This document shows, one piece after another, positions 17,327 to 25,221 of a DNA stretch of 64,000 nucleotides. The position numbers and the translations under genes are program-made. How positions within the stretch are numbered: the first letter of the stretch is position 1; every line of letters begins with the position of its first letter. Below the pieces are notes generated by a model. The model did not search any database. It was given only the letters and a program-made list of their open reading frames with translations, and was not told where the DNA came from. Source of the DNA: Puia sp963703355 (GTDB lineage: Bacteria; Bacteroidota; Bacteroidia; Chitinophagales; Chitinophagaceae); contig OY969813.1 of assembly GCA_963703355.1 (NCBI GenBank), positions 3,472,001 through 3,536,000 of the forward strand, given 5' to 3'.

Positions 17327-18070
17327 TTATTTGGTGCCACAGTAAATTGTACAAATTCCCTGGCTCAGCTTTTTGCGAAAGCTATCCCGATAACCAGTAT
17401 GCTCCAGGATTTTCAAAAAGTCTTCCCCTTCAGGAAAAGCATTTACAGAATCATTTAGATACCTGTAAGCTGCCGCATTGCCCGAGATTGCTTTTCCGAT
17501 TCGCGGAGCGATAAGCTTCAGGTAGAATGTATAAAACGGAAGAAACCATCCTTTGCCAGGCTTTGAGAATTCAAGTATTACGAGCTTGCCTCCTGGCTTC
17601 ATAACTCTCAGCATTTCCAAAAGCCCCATTTCAAGGTGCTGAAAATTTCGAACACCGAAAGCCACGGTCACTGCGTCGAATGTATTATCAGGGAAACTGA
17701 TCGATTCTGCATCACCCTGTTGTAAATTGATCGCGTTGTCTAATCCGGATTTCCTTATTTTTTCTCTGCCTATTGCTAACATGCCTTCAGAGATATCTAT
17801 ACCTTTAATGCTATCAGGACGCAGGATTTTGATCAGCATCAGGGGCATGTCCGCTGTGCCGGTTGCAACGTCGAGTATATTTTCAGGACTCAAACCAATG
17901 AGCTCCCGGATGGCTTTTTTCCTCCAGCTCCTGTCGATGCCGCCGCTGAGAAAGTGATTAAGGAAATCATAACGGAAGGCTATCTTGTTGAACATATCCG
18001 CTACCTGTTGTTTCTTGGGAGCAACAGAATCTTTGAAAGGGACAATGGTATCGTGCTGAAATTCCTGCAT
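17327..18070 (-). CDS. ubiE: Demethylmenaquinone methyltransferase
   Basis: SAM-dependent C-methyltransferase that makes menaquinone (or ubiquinone) from its demethyl precursor. It has the UbiE signatures RYDFLNHFLSGG near the N-terminus, the SAM loop DVATGTADMPLML, and FGVRNFQHLEMGLLEMLRVMKPGGKLVILEFS. The open frame extends to a TTG at 18079, but the ATG at 18070 (MQEFQHD) is the better start and gives 247 aa. A minus-strand TATTTTTG at 18077-18084, matching TAnnTTTG, lies directly before it, so transcription may begin at or within a few bases of the start codon. porT lies 158 bp downstream. Confidence 0.95.
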   Translation of the reverse strand: MQEFQHDTIVPFKDSVAPKKQQVADMFNKIAFRYDFLNHFLSGGIDRSWRKKAIRELIGLSPENILDVATGTADMPLMLIKILRPDSIKGIDISEGMLAIGREKIRKSGLDNAINLQQGDAESISFPDNTFDAVTVAFGVRNFQHLEMGLLEMLRVMKPGGKLVILEFSKPGKGWFLPFYTFYLKLIAPRIGKAISGNAAAYRYLNDSVNAFPEGEDFLKILEHTGYRDSFRKKLSQGICTIYCGTK

Positions 18071-18115
18071 GGGATGCAAAAATAACCTGTTCAGGCGGGA
18101 ATCATAACTTGCGGT

Positions 18116-18757
18116 ATGGAAATCCGCTCAGCAAAGTATGTAATCAGTAGTCCGAGTTATAAAGACTGCCCTGTAACCGATCTGCCCGAATACGCATTTA
18201 TCGGGAGAAGTAATGTGGGCAAGTCGTCCCTGATCAACATGATTACCGATATTGACAAGCTGGCAAAGACTTCGGCTGCGCCGGGCAAAACGCAATTAAT
18301 AAATCATTTCTCCATTGAAACCATTGATGAAAAAAAGGTATCCAGGTGGTGGCTGGTAGATTTGCCCGGATACGGGTTTGCGAAAGTTTCCATTGCGCAG
18401 CGCAAGAAATGGGAAACAATGATTGAGGATTTCCTAAAAAACCGACAAACACTTGCTCATGTTTTTTTATTGATTGATAGCCGACATAAACCCCAGAAAC
18501 TCGATCTTGATTTTGTAAATAGTATGGGCAAATGGGAAATTCCGTTTACGCTGATATTTACAAAATCAGACAAGGAAAATCAGCGGACAGTAGCTGCAAA
18601 CGTTAGGGACTTTCTTCAGAAGATGCGGGAGACCTGGCAGTTTCTTCCGCGTCATTTTGTTACAAGTGCCGAGAAAAAAATGGGCAGGGGTGATATTCTC
18701 CGATTAATCGGGGAGATGAACGAAGACTGGGCAAAAGGCTTAAAGCTAAAGGCCTAA
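18116..18757 (+). CDS. engB: Ribosome-biogenesis GTP-binding protein EngB/YsxC/YihA
   Basis: Small essential GTPase of large-subunit assembly, 213 aa. G1 is GRSNVGKSS (30-38), G3 DLPGYGFAK, G4 TKSDK, with VTSAEKKMGRG near the C-terminus as G5. It is divergent from ubiE, with 45 bp between the start codons. The last eight codons, giving AKGLKLKA and the stop, lie within a heptamer repeat array (from 18734), so the very C-terminus is repeat-derived. Confidence 0.95.
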   Translation: MEIRSAKYVISSPSYKDCPVTDLPEYAFIGRSNVGKSSLINMITDIDKLAKTSAAPGKTQLINHFSIETIDEKKVSRWWLVDLPGYGFAKVSIAQRKKWETMIEDFLKNRQTLAHVFLLIDSRHKPQKLDLDFVNSMGKWEIPFTLIFTKSDKENQRTVAANVRDFLQKMRETWQFLPRHFVTSAEKKMGRGDILRLIGEMNEDWAKGLKLKA

Positions 18758-18883
18758 AGCTACAAGCGTTGGGGGTTATGAGTTATGGGTTATGGGTTAT
18801 GGGTTCAGCATTTTTCAACTTCAGCCTTCAGCCTTACGCCTTAAGCCTTAAGCCTTTTGCCTTAAGCCTTACGCCTTTTGCTT
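18734..18883. repeat. Heptamer arrays in both orientations, overlapping the engB 3' end
   Basis: In register at 7 bp: AAAGGCT/TAAAGCT-type units (18734-18761), a transition, TTATGAG then TTATGGG three times (18776-18803), a 10-bp spacer, then TCAGCCT, TACGCCT, TAAGCCT and TTTGCCT units (18821-18883). The AGGCT units at the left and the AGCCT units at the right are reverse complements, so the element can fold into a long imperfect hairpin. It fills the gap between engB (+) and the YkuK-like gene (-). Confidence 0.88.
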
Positions 18884-19355
18884 AATTCACTACTTTGTTT
18901 GCACAGCTGCTGCTGGCAAATGCTTCAGGTTTGGCTTTAAAAGCGAAGCCCATACCAAGTATATAACCCATGGCTTCTTTCAACGCATCATTACTCTTAA
19001 AATGGGGATTGGTATTGATATCTGCATGCACTTCCATGTCCACATTATACTGAGTGAACAGCGGGCACAATTCATATGCGATTTCGATACTTTTGGCTAC
19101 TTCTACAAGCATGCGTTCTTTGATGCTGTATTTCGTTTTTGTTTTTTCATTGTGGATGAACATGAAGCCGCCATGTCCTTCACGCAAAAAAACAATTACA
19201 GTAGCAAATTCTGTTTCCACTCCTTTTACCTGGGAGTCGGTGCCGATGCATACTTTAAGATGAAAACCATTTTTTGTTTCACGCCGGATGGCGTTTTCTA
19301 CTTCGCGGGCAATTGGTAATTCAATAAGGTCGCCATTAAATTTTCGCCAAAGCAT
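18882..19355 (-). CDS. YkuK-like RNase H-fold protein (DUF458 family)
   Basis: About 157 aa from the ATG at 19355 (MLWRKFNG), preferred over the upstream ATG at 19397 because family members begin near this point. Family features are the KVCIGTDSQVKG strand with a conserved Asp, the central FIHNEKTKTKYSIKERMLVEVAKS, and DMEVHADINTNPHFKSN near the C-terminus with DxN acidic residues. The fold is RNase H-like and the function is unknown. The last three residues lie at the edge of the heptamer array. Confidence in family is good; biochemical role cannot be stated. Confidence 0.78.
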   Translation of the reverse strand: MLWRKFNGDLIELPIAREVENAIRRETKNGFHLKVCIGTDSQVKGVETEFATVIVFLREGHGGFMFIHNEKTKTKYSIKERMLVEVAKSIEIAYELCPLFTQYNVDMEVHADINTNPHFKSNDALKEAMGYILGMGFAFKAKPEAFASSSCANKVVN

Positions 19356-19412
19356 ATTAATAGGTTTTTCGAATGTACCGAAAAAACATGTCAGCAAAAA
19401 AAATATATATTA

Positions 19413-20357
19413 CTAATTGATTATCTTTTGTACACCTACTCCAGATTCTCCCGACCATTGCAGTACCAAAACACCTGTTGAGGATGGGTTGGTGCGGATT
19501 TCGTTGAATCCTGTTTTCAGATTTCCCTGAGTGAGTAAGCGCCCGCTGATATCAAAAAGACGATAGCTATAATTACCCGAACTACTTAATTCAAGCGTGC
19601 CTGGTTCCTGCCTTTCTATTTTTACAACTCCTTCTTGCGGTGTATTCGAAACGGACAATTTCCGGTATCCAATATTGTTAGGTGCTCCTGCAATGGCTGC
19701 AGTATCATTTTGAATATTTGCAGGTCCTGTTGAAGGATGTCCTTTTTTCCAGTCGGCTTGTTTATAAAAAGGTATACCCATCAGGGGAGCATCATCGGAC
19801 AGGATATTATTTTCTCCACCACTTAATTCAGAAATCATTACACCGTAAGCGTCGTAGAGGCTTTGATGCTGCAGGCCAAGTGTATGTCCTATCTGATGTG
19901 TTGCGGCTGCGGCAATAAATGTCGGGTTGTTTCCCAGAATACTGGTGAAGACCCATGCAGGTGTTTCATCTCCCCACACAAAGGAGCCGATGGCTGAAAC
20001 GCCGGAAACCTGGCCATACCAGCTACCATCCGGCGTGAAGATTATTTTTGTTCGTTGACGAACAGGTGCTTTTTCATATACTGAGGGGTCAGTCGTAATA
20101 TTAAGATTGAATAACACAAAATGTTCGGCAATCATTTGATGAATCCAGGTTATCGATGCAGGTGTTAACCCTGACGGAGCCGCCGTTATTTTTCCCTGTT
20201 CATTCCAAATCGTTCCATCTACTTCAGCACCGTCAAATACAAGATATACCGTTGCGGCGGCGGGTGAATAACTGTTGAGAAGGGGCACTTGCGCAAAAAG
20301 ATTTGCATGCACCAGCAGGCATATGCCATAAACAATATATTTAAAATTTTTTTTCAT
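19413..20357 (-). CDS. T9SS-exported matrixin-like protein with HQxxH in place of HExxH
   Basis: A 314-aa secreted protein: signal peptide to about residue 22 (LFAQ), a metzincin-like domain, and a C-terminal type IX sorting domain from about 240 (YRLFDISGRLLTQG, ending VQKIIN). The zinc-site helix reads HQIGHTLGLQH (154-164). All three His ligands are present, but the general-base Glu is Gln155 (CAG at 19893-19895), one base change from GAG. This should abolish or cripple peptidase activity while keeping zinc binding. A sister family member at 63190-63849 keeps the Glu. It overlaps the preceding gene by 4 bp (20354-20357), so both are translated together. Confidence 0.8.
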   Translation of the reverse strand: MKKNFKYIVYGICLLVHANLFAQVPLLNSYSPAAATVYLVFDGAEVDGTIWNEQGKITAAPSGLTPASITWIHQMIAEHFVLFNLNITTDPSVYEKAPVRQRTKIIFTPDGSWYGQVSGVSAIGSFVWGDETPAWVFTSILGNNPTFIAAAATHQIGHTLGLQHQSLYDAYGVMISELSGGENNILSDDAPLMGIPFYKQADWKKGHPSTGPANIQNDTAAIAGAPNNIGYRKLSVSNTPQEGVVKIERQEPGTLELSSSGNYSYRLFDISGRLLTQGNLKTGFNEIRTNPSSTGVLVLQWSGESGVGVQKIIN

Positions 20358-20779
20358 TCTGTTACCAGAAATCTTTGTTGTGTTTGTATAAAATAATAGT
20401 GTTTGTCTTTTTCCACCAGCATCATGCCCTCGGGTTCACGCAATTTCAGCAAACGGCCCGCATAGTAAACAATTCCGTTAGCGTCGATATATCGTGAAAT
20501 GCTCAAAATTCCGCCGTAATTATTTTGCAATTGGATAAGTATCGAAGTGATATTGTCGCCGTGATTCGATTTGTTTTCTATTTTTCCTTCGATGCGAAAT
20601 CCTGGTGCCAGATCTACAGAGATATTTTGCGAAGAATGGAAGAGTGCTTCCAAAGAATGGTTGCTGACTTCTATTTTATTTGAGTTGGGAAGTGCTTCCA
20701 AAGCGTCTTTTTTTTGTGCAAAAAGCACGACACTGTAAAGCAGGCAAAAACCGCTTAAGATTGTTTTCAGGGTATACAT
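20354..20779 (-). CDS. Secreted protein of unknown function
   Basis: A 141-aa protein with a clear signal peptide (cleavage near LFAQ, residue 22). The mature part is about 120 aa and beta-rich (RIEGKIENKSNHGDNITSI, GILSISRYIDANGIVYYAG); I do not recognise a family. It overlaps the start of the pseudo-metalloprotease gene by 4 bp, so the two are an operon and may act together; a binding partner or pro-region-like function is pure speculation. A hairpin (20791-20809) lies 11 bp upstream of its start codon. Confidence 0.65.
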   Translation of the reverse strand: MYTLKTILSGFCLLYSVVLFAQKKDALEALPNSNKIEVSNHSLEALFHSSQNISVDLAPGFRIEGKIENKSNHGDNITSILIQLQNNYGGILSISRYIDANGIVYYAGRLLKLREPEGMMLVEKDKHYYFIQTQQRFLVTE

Positions 20780-20790
20780 CGGATTTGGGG

Positions 20791-20809
20791 GGCGGCATAG
20801 GGAGCCGCC
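20791..20809 (-). promoter_or_regulatory. Hairpin just upstream of a start codon
   Basis: GGCGGC (20804-20809 on the minus strand) pairs with GCCGCC (20791-20796) around a 7-nt loop, ending 11 bp before the ATG at 20779. It could mask the ribosome-binding region. A second small stem, TTCCCA-GTT-TGGGAA, lies farther upstream near 20852-20866. Regulation is not demonstrated. Confidence 0.3.
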
Positions 20810-20880
20810 TGAATAAAAACGAATGGGCAGCGTATTAATTGCAGTAAAAAGGTTCCCAGTTTGGGAAAAAGCTTCTTACA

Positions 20881-20988
20881 GTATAAGAGTATAAGAGTAT
20901 AGGAGTATAAGAGTATAAGAGTGTAGTTTATCAAAATCATTCTTATACTCCTACACTCTTATACTCCTATACTCTTATACTCCTATAC
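20881..20988. repeat. Facing GTATAAGA octamer arrays (variant of the GTATGGGA family)
   Basis: Five units of GTATAAGA/GTATAGGA plus a partial (20881-20928) face six units of TCTTATAC/TCCTATAC/TCCTACAC (20941-20988). The unit differs from GTATGGGA by two bases. Arms are largely complementary with a very short central spacer, giving a long imperfect hairpin that ends 6 bp before the stop codon of the CoA-binding gene. Confidence 0.9.
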
Positions 20989-20994
20989 TCTCAG

Positions 20995-21366
20995 TTAGTA
21001 TTGTCCCGTACCAAGAAGTACGAGGGTGCATGCTTCAACCGGTTGAATTCCTTTCTGAGAGAGGATTTGTTCGAATTCGGGGTTCTCGGCTCCGGGATTA
21101 AATATTACGCGATGAGGATGCTGCGACAGAATATAATCGTAATAATTCTTCTGATTGTCTTTGTTTAAATAAATGGAAACAGTATCCAGATCCTCAATAG
21201 GAGTTGTAGTTACCTCAACCGGAATATCCGCCACGAAAGCTTTTCTTTTCCCAATGGCCACAACCGGATGATGGTGTTCGCGTAGTTTATTGATGGCAAG
21301 AAAACTATATCGCGCGGGATTAGCTGACGCACCGAGTACAAGTGTCTTTTTTTTGTCGGAAATCAT
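20995..21366 (-). CDS. CoA-binding domain protein (YccU-like)
   Basis: A 123-aa single-domain protein with a Rossmann-type CoA-binding fold: VLGASANPARYSFLAINKLREHHHPVVAIG at the N-terminus, then DTVSIYLNKDNQ, and the RVIFNPGAENPEF loop typical of YccU/YneT-like proteins. Cytoplasmic; the physiological ligand and role of this family are poorly known. It has no obvious operon partners: the TonB-domain gene starts upstream on the same strand with a 36-bp gap. Confidence 0.88.
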   Translation of the reverse strand: MISDKKKTLVLGASANPARYSFLAINKLREHHHPVVAIGKRKAFVADIPVEVTTTPIEDLDTVSIYLNKDNQKNYYDYILSQHPHRVIFNPGAENPEFEQILSQKGIQPVEACTLVLLGTGQY

Positions 21367-21402
21367 GTTATACTAACAGTGGAATGACCCAAAAGTTTAA
21401 AG

Positions 21403-22149
21403 CTATTGTGCTTCCAATTTGAAGTTAATCGGCTGAATTTTGTAAGATTTTACCGGACTGCCTCCCTTTGTTGCAGGTATCCATGCACCAGATTTTTTTA
21501 TGAGATCCAGGGCAGCCTGATCAAGGGAATATTCTACCGACTTTTGAATATATGTATCGTGAATAAAACCTTTTTCATCTACTAAAAAGAATATTTGTAC
21601 CTGGCCCTGAACTTCTTTTGAGATTGCCCTTTGGGGATACACAAGGTTTTTGGCCAGGTATCTGTACCAACCGGCGGTCCCGTCCGGATACTCCGATTCT
21701 TTTTCATCTATGGTGTCTTTTGACTTTTCAGTGTTCGATGAAACATTGATAGATTTCACCAAACTGTCTGATGTATAGTCATATTGGTGGATGGGTTTTA
21801 AACTGTCTTTAGTATAGCTTTCATATTTATAAAAACTGCCATTCTTTTTTCCGTGATCAAAAATGCCCGTTGAGTCGATGTTTCCGTAGGAATTGTACAG
21901 ACAAAACCGGCCGTTCGGTATGGTACCGTCATGATCAGCGTAAGAATTAGATTTAATAAGGGTTCCCCAGGTATAATAATAATCCCATTGCCAGTTACTG
22001 TCTTCCTTTTCGTGGATCCATAAAATGTATTTGGAAGAATCCAATACCGTTTGATTCATGTTTTTATCCAGGGCATAAAAGGCGTTTTTATCCTGGGAAA
22101 AAGAGCTGAAGAATCCACAGCTTAACATAACGATGAATGGAAATTTCAT
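21403..22149 (-). CDS. Exported protein with MORN/YwqK-like repeats and a TonB C-terminal domain
   Basis: A 248-aa protein with a signal peptide (to about residue 19, SFSQ). The middle has YwqK/MORN-like segments (GRFCLYNSYGNIDSTGIFDHGKKNGSFYKYES), and the last 90 residues are a TonB_C-type domain (RAISKEVQGQVQIFFLVDEKGFIHDTYIQKSV, ending KSYKIQPINFKL). It lacks the long Pro-rich spacer and inner-membrane anchor of a true TonB, so it is probably not an energy transducer in the usual sense. Function is unknown; such proteins are common in Bacteroidota. Confidence 0.78.
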   Translation of the reverse strand: MKFPFIVMLSCGFFSSFSQDKNAFYALDKNMNQTVLDSSKYILWIHEKEDSNWQWDYYYTWGTLIKSNSYADHDGTIPNGRFCLYNSYGNIDSTGIFDHGKKNGSFYKYESYTKDSLKPIHQYDYTSDSLVKSINVSSNTEKSKDTIDEKESEYPDGTAGWYRYLAKNLVYPQRAISKEVQGQVQIFFLVDEKGFIHDTYIQKSVEYSLDQAALDLIKKSGAWIPATKGGSPVKSYKIQPINFKLEAQ

Positions 22150-22231
22150 TCGCTAATATAAAAATTTTCAGGCAATCGGGGAGGGTGTCAGGAACCCGGA
22201 AAAAGTTGTCGTATAAAATATTTTAGATTTC

Positions 22232-23365
22232 TTAAAATCTTTCACCATGAGTTTGTTTGATCAGACTGCGTACAATGGGTGGAAACGGCTTCAGCATTCT
22301 TATCATCCAAACCGACCAGAATGGTTTTCCAAATATCCGCTGTAGTAATCGGCCTGTTTGCATCCTTCGTGCAAAATGTTGTCGCCATTCTTTTTGATAT
22401 GAGATCTCCATTTTCTCCCTGGAAATATGGTTAGCAAGAAATGCTTCTATTAATTTGCAGGCGATTTTTGACGCATGCAGGGCCATACTCATTCCATTTC
22501 CGCATAGTGGCGTAATCATACCTGCAGCATCTCCTATATATAGAACATGGTTTTCGACCTGCGTTTTTTTGGAAAAACTTATTTGTGCGATGGTCAAAGG
22601 TTCTTTGTATAATACCTCCACTGTTTCCAGCAGTTCCCGAAGAAGGGGATTTTGCTTCAATATTTTTTCCTCCATTGCTGGAATGGAATTGCCATTATTT
22701 TTCAGCTTCTCTGCATCGATCAGATAACACAGACAGTATTTTCCTTCTTCTACTTTTGAGATCCCGCAATAACCACCAGGGAAATTGTGTAGTGCTATGC
22801 GATGTTCCGGCAATGCTGCTTTTACATGATATTTAACACCTACATGATTTCCTGATTCGCCATGATTTAAAAAATCACGCTTCCACTTCACATCCAGATT
22901 GCTTTTTTTCCCGTAACAGGCACAGGTTAGTTTTGCGTAAAACGGACCCGCACTTGTATGTATTTCATGAAAGTCATTCTCGAAAATAATATCATACACT
23001 TTTGTATTCTCATAAACGTGAACGCCCGCAGAACGGGCAAGCTGCGCCATCACAGCATCGAGCTTGTACCTGCTGATTCCAAAACCGCCCAGCGGAAGTT
23101 TTTCCAAAATGAATTCACCGTTGGGCGAAGAGACGAATAACTCGTGTATTCTTGGCAGATCCCAGTTTTCAAGAGGCAAACCCAGATCCAGTAGAAAATC
23201 CCAGCTTTCCATACTGATATATTCTCCGCATACTTTGTGAAATGGAAAAACTTCTTTTTCAAACAAGCATACACGATGGTTTTGCCGGGCGAGTTGTATG
23301 GATAGTGATAGTCCCGCCAGACCACCTCCAACAATAGCGATATCGTATGAGTTATTGTTGTTCAC
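22232..23365 (-). CDS. FAD-dependent oxidoreductase of the geranylgeranyl-reductase/monooxygenase type
   Basis: About 377 aa, last gene of the type III PKS operon. The N-terminal dinucleotide motif IVGGGLAGLSLSIQLARQ and the internal YIGDAAGMITPLCGNGM segment identify the geranylgeranyl reductase/PHBH-like flavoprotein group. The GTG at 23365 is chosen as start because its GTGA overlaps the stop codon of the methyltransferase; a longer frame begins with ATG at 23404 but would overlap by 43 bp. By analogy with the Streptomyces srsA-B-C operon, where a flavoprotein hydroxylates the alkylresorcinol, it may oxidise a phenolic product; reduction of isoprenoid double bonds is the alternative. Confidence 0.82.
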   Translation of the reverse strand: MNNNNSYDIAIVGGGLAGLSLSIQLARQNHRVCLFEKEVFPFHKVCGEYISMESWDFLLDLGLPLENWDLPRIHELFVSSPNGEFILEKLPLGGFGISRYKLDAVMAQLARSAGVHVYENTKVYDIIFENDFHEIHTSAGPFYAKLTCACYGKKSNLDVKWKRDFLNHGESGNHVGVKYHVKAALPEHRIALHNFPGGYCGISKVEEGKYCLCYLIDAEKLKNNGNSIPAMEEKILKQNPLLRELLETVEVLYKEPLTIAQISFSKKTQVENHVLYIGDAAGMITPLCGNGMSMALHASKIACKLIEAFLANHISREKMEISYQKEWRQHFARRMQTGRLLQRIFGKPFWSVWMIRMLKPFPPIVRSLIKQTHGERF

Positions 23366-24051
23366 GGATATACAACTACCAGCCAGCGGAAGGCCCACTT
23401 CCATTGAATGGTATAATGTTTTAAACCAGCCTTTTCCAATAAATCTTTCAATTCCTTCTTCTTAAATCCCCGTAATACAGAGAGCGGGGCATCATGTTGT
23501 ACGAGGTAGGACTTTGAAAAAAGGGATGTCAGTATTTGTATCGAATGATAAGCCAGCGGGTGACGGTGCAGGTCGTTGATAAAAAAGCCATTGGTACTAT
23601 TTTTTTTCATCCAGCGAAACATCTGAATCAATTCTTCATCGTTAAAGTGATGGCAAAATAAGGAACAGAAAATGATGTCGGGTTTGTTGGTAAAATCAAT
23701 TTTCTTAAAATCACTAACAATGAACTCCACATTATTTTTCCATTGAATGTTTTGGGCAACCTGTATGCAATTCGGGTTGATATCAATTCCTGTAAAATAA
23801 AAATTTCTATTGTCAGCATTTGAAAACTTTTCTATTGCTTTCAGATTGTCGCCACCACCGCAGCCTATTTCACAAACATGCAGATCATTTTTTCTTTTTG
23901 ACAATTGATGAAAACCGCTTAATGTGCACGCATGCCCACCCAATTTTCCATTAATTATGGAGAGTTCATAAAGGTTTCGTTGAATATCTGTGGCCGGAAT
24001 GTCGGGTTGGTCAAGTAGTTCAGGCTGATATGATCGAATGGTAAAATTCAT
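23362..24051 (-). CDS. Class I SAM-dependent methyltransferase of the type III PKS operon
   Basis: About 229 aa from the ATG at 24051 (MNFTIRSYQPELLD); an upstream ATG at 24090 adds 13 residues of doubtful value. The SAM loop VCEIGCGGGDNLKAI is clear, followed by an acidic strand end (FTGIDINPNC) and SDFKKIDF. It lies between the polyketide synthase (66 bp upstream) and the FAD oxidoreductase (4-bp overlap), so it most likely methylates the polyketide-derived phenol or quinone on O or C. Substrate is inferred from context only. Confidence 0.82.
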   Translation of the reverse strand: MNFTIRSYQPELLDQPDIPATDIQRNLYELSIINGKLGGHACTLSGFHQLSKRKNDLHVCEIGCGGGDNLKAIEKFSNADNRNFYFTGIDINPNCIQVAQNIQWKNNVEFIVSDFKKIDFTNKPDIIFCSLFCHHFNDEELIQMFRWMKKNSTNGFFINDLHRHPLAYHSIQILTSLFSKSYLVQHDAPLSVLRGFKKKELKDLLEKAGLKHYTIQWKWAFRWLVVVYP

Positions 24052-24117
24052 GTACTGTGTTCGTTCGTAAATCTTATTCTTGCCGCTCAAAATTCGGGCG
24101 GTACGGACCTATCGGGA

Positions 24118-25212
24118 TTACATACTTCTAGTGACTGTGAACGTTTCCATTGTAAGTCCGGGTCCGAAAGCTGCGCCAAATACCATTTGATTTCCCGGAT
24201 TATTCAAACGACTGAAAATTTTTTTTAATACGAACAGTATGGTAGGCGATGACATATTGCCATATTCCTGTAATATCTGATACGATGCATCGAGTTGGTC
24301 TTTTGACAAGGAAAGACTTTTTGCAATTGCTTCCAGTATTCTTTTACCTCCGGGATGAATTGCCCAATGAGTGATTTGATTATGTGTAATTTGTTGTTTA
24401 GCAAGAGCGCGTTGCACGAGTGCTTCGAAATCTTCTTCAATCAGTTCGGGTACATAACCACTCAGGGTCATGTTAAATCCCGTGGAAGATAATTCCCATG
24501 ACATGTCCTTTTTCCCTTTGGGCATCACTTCACCATAAAACCCCGCTAACCGATAGCCGGTACAGTTATCCTGGTCGCTGGTAATCAACACTGCTGCCGA
24601 TCCATCTCCGAATAATAAACTGGAAGTTATGTTATCTGTTGTAGCAAGTTGTTGAAAGTGGAGTGTACAGAGTTCGGTACATACAATCAGTACTTTAGCC
24701 GAGGGGTCGCTCTGGCAAAAAACATCTGCAAGTTTTAAGGCATGAATAGCTGCGTAGCAACCCATAAAATTTACTGAAGTTCTGATGATGTTTTTCGGAA
24801 GATCAAGCAATTCCAATAATTGTATATCCAATCCCGGTGCGCTTAAACCGGTACAGGTAACAGTTATTAAATGGGTAACCTGGTGGGGTTCCAGTTTATT
24901 TTCCAGACAGTTTAGTATGGCGTTAGCCGATAAATCGACTGCGTAATGATTGAAAATTTTCATCCTTTCTTCAAGAGAAGGGAAGGGTTCCAGATTTTCG
25001 CCTGCCGGATAGAATGTCCATTCACCCGGCTCCCTGCTATAATCAGATAAAACGGAATAACGGCTTGAAATGCCACTATGATGATACAAATATTTAAGGG
25101 TGCGCCGTTCTCTTTCATTGAATGCATAAATGCGACTCATGAAACGCAGGATCTCGTCCTGGTTGTGTTTAAATCTTGGAACTGCTGTTCCGATGGATGT
25201 TATCTGACTCAA
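24118..25212 (-). CDS. Type III polyketide synthase (chalcone/stilbene synthase superfamily)
   Basis: A 364-aa ketosynthase-like enzyme that extends an acyl-CoA starter with malonyl-CoA and cyclises it to a resorcinol or pyrone. The catalytic triad is present: Cys152 in VNFMGCYAAIHALK, His286 in WAIHPGGKRIL and Asn319 in EYGNMSSPTILFVL. GDGSAAVLI and GFGPGLTMET-like (FGPGLTMETF) family blocks are also seen. It lies 9 bp downstream of a UbiA-type prenyltransferase gene and upstream of methyltransferase and flavoprotein genes. The starter is probably a long-chain acyl group, as in bacterial alkylresorcinol synthases, but this cannot be read from the sequence. Confidence 0.93.
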   Translation of the reverse strand: MSQITSIGTAVPRFKHNQDEILRFMSRIYAFNERERRTLKYLYHHSGISSRYSVLSDYSREPGEWTFYPAGENLEPFPSLEERMKIFNHYAVDLSANAILNCLENKLEPHQVTHLITVTCTGLSAPGLDIQLLELLDLPKNIIRTSVNFMGCYAAIHALKLADVFCQSDPSAKVLIVCTELCTLHFQQLATTDNITSSLLFGDGSAAVLITSDQDNCTGYRLAGFYGEVMPKGKKDMSWELSSTGFNMTLSGYVPELIEEDFEALVQRALAKQQITHNQITHWAIHPGGKRILEAIAKSLSLSKDQLDASYQILQEYGNMSSPTILFVLKKIFSRLNNPGNQMVFGAAFGPGLTMETFTVTRSM

Positions 25213-25221
25213 TCAATTAAT

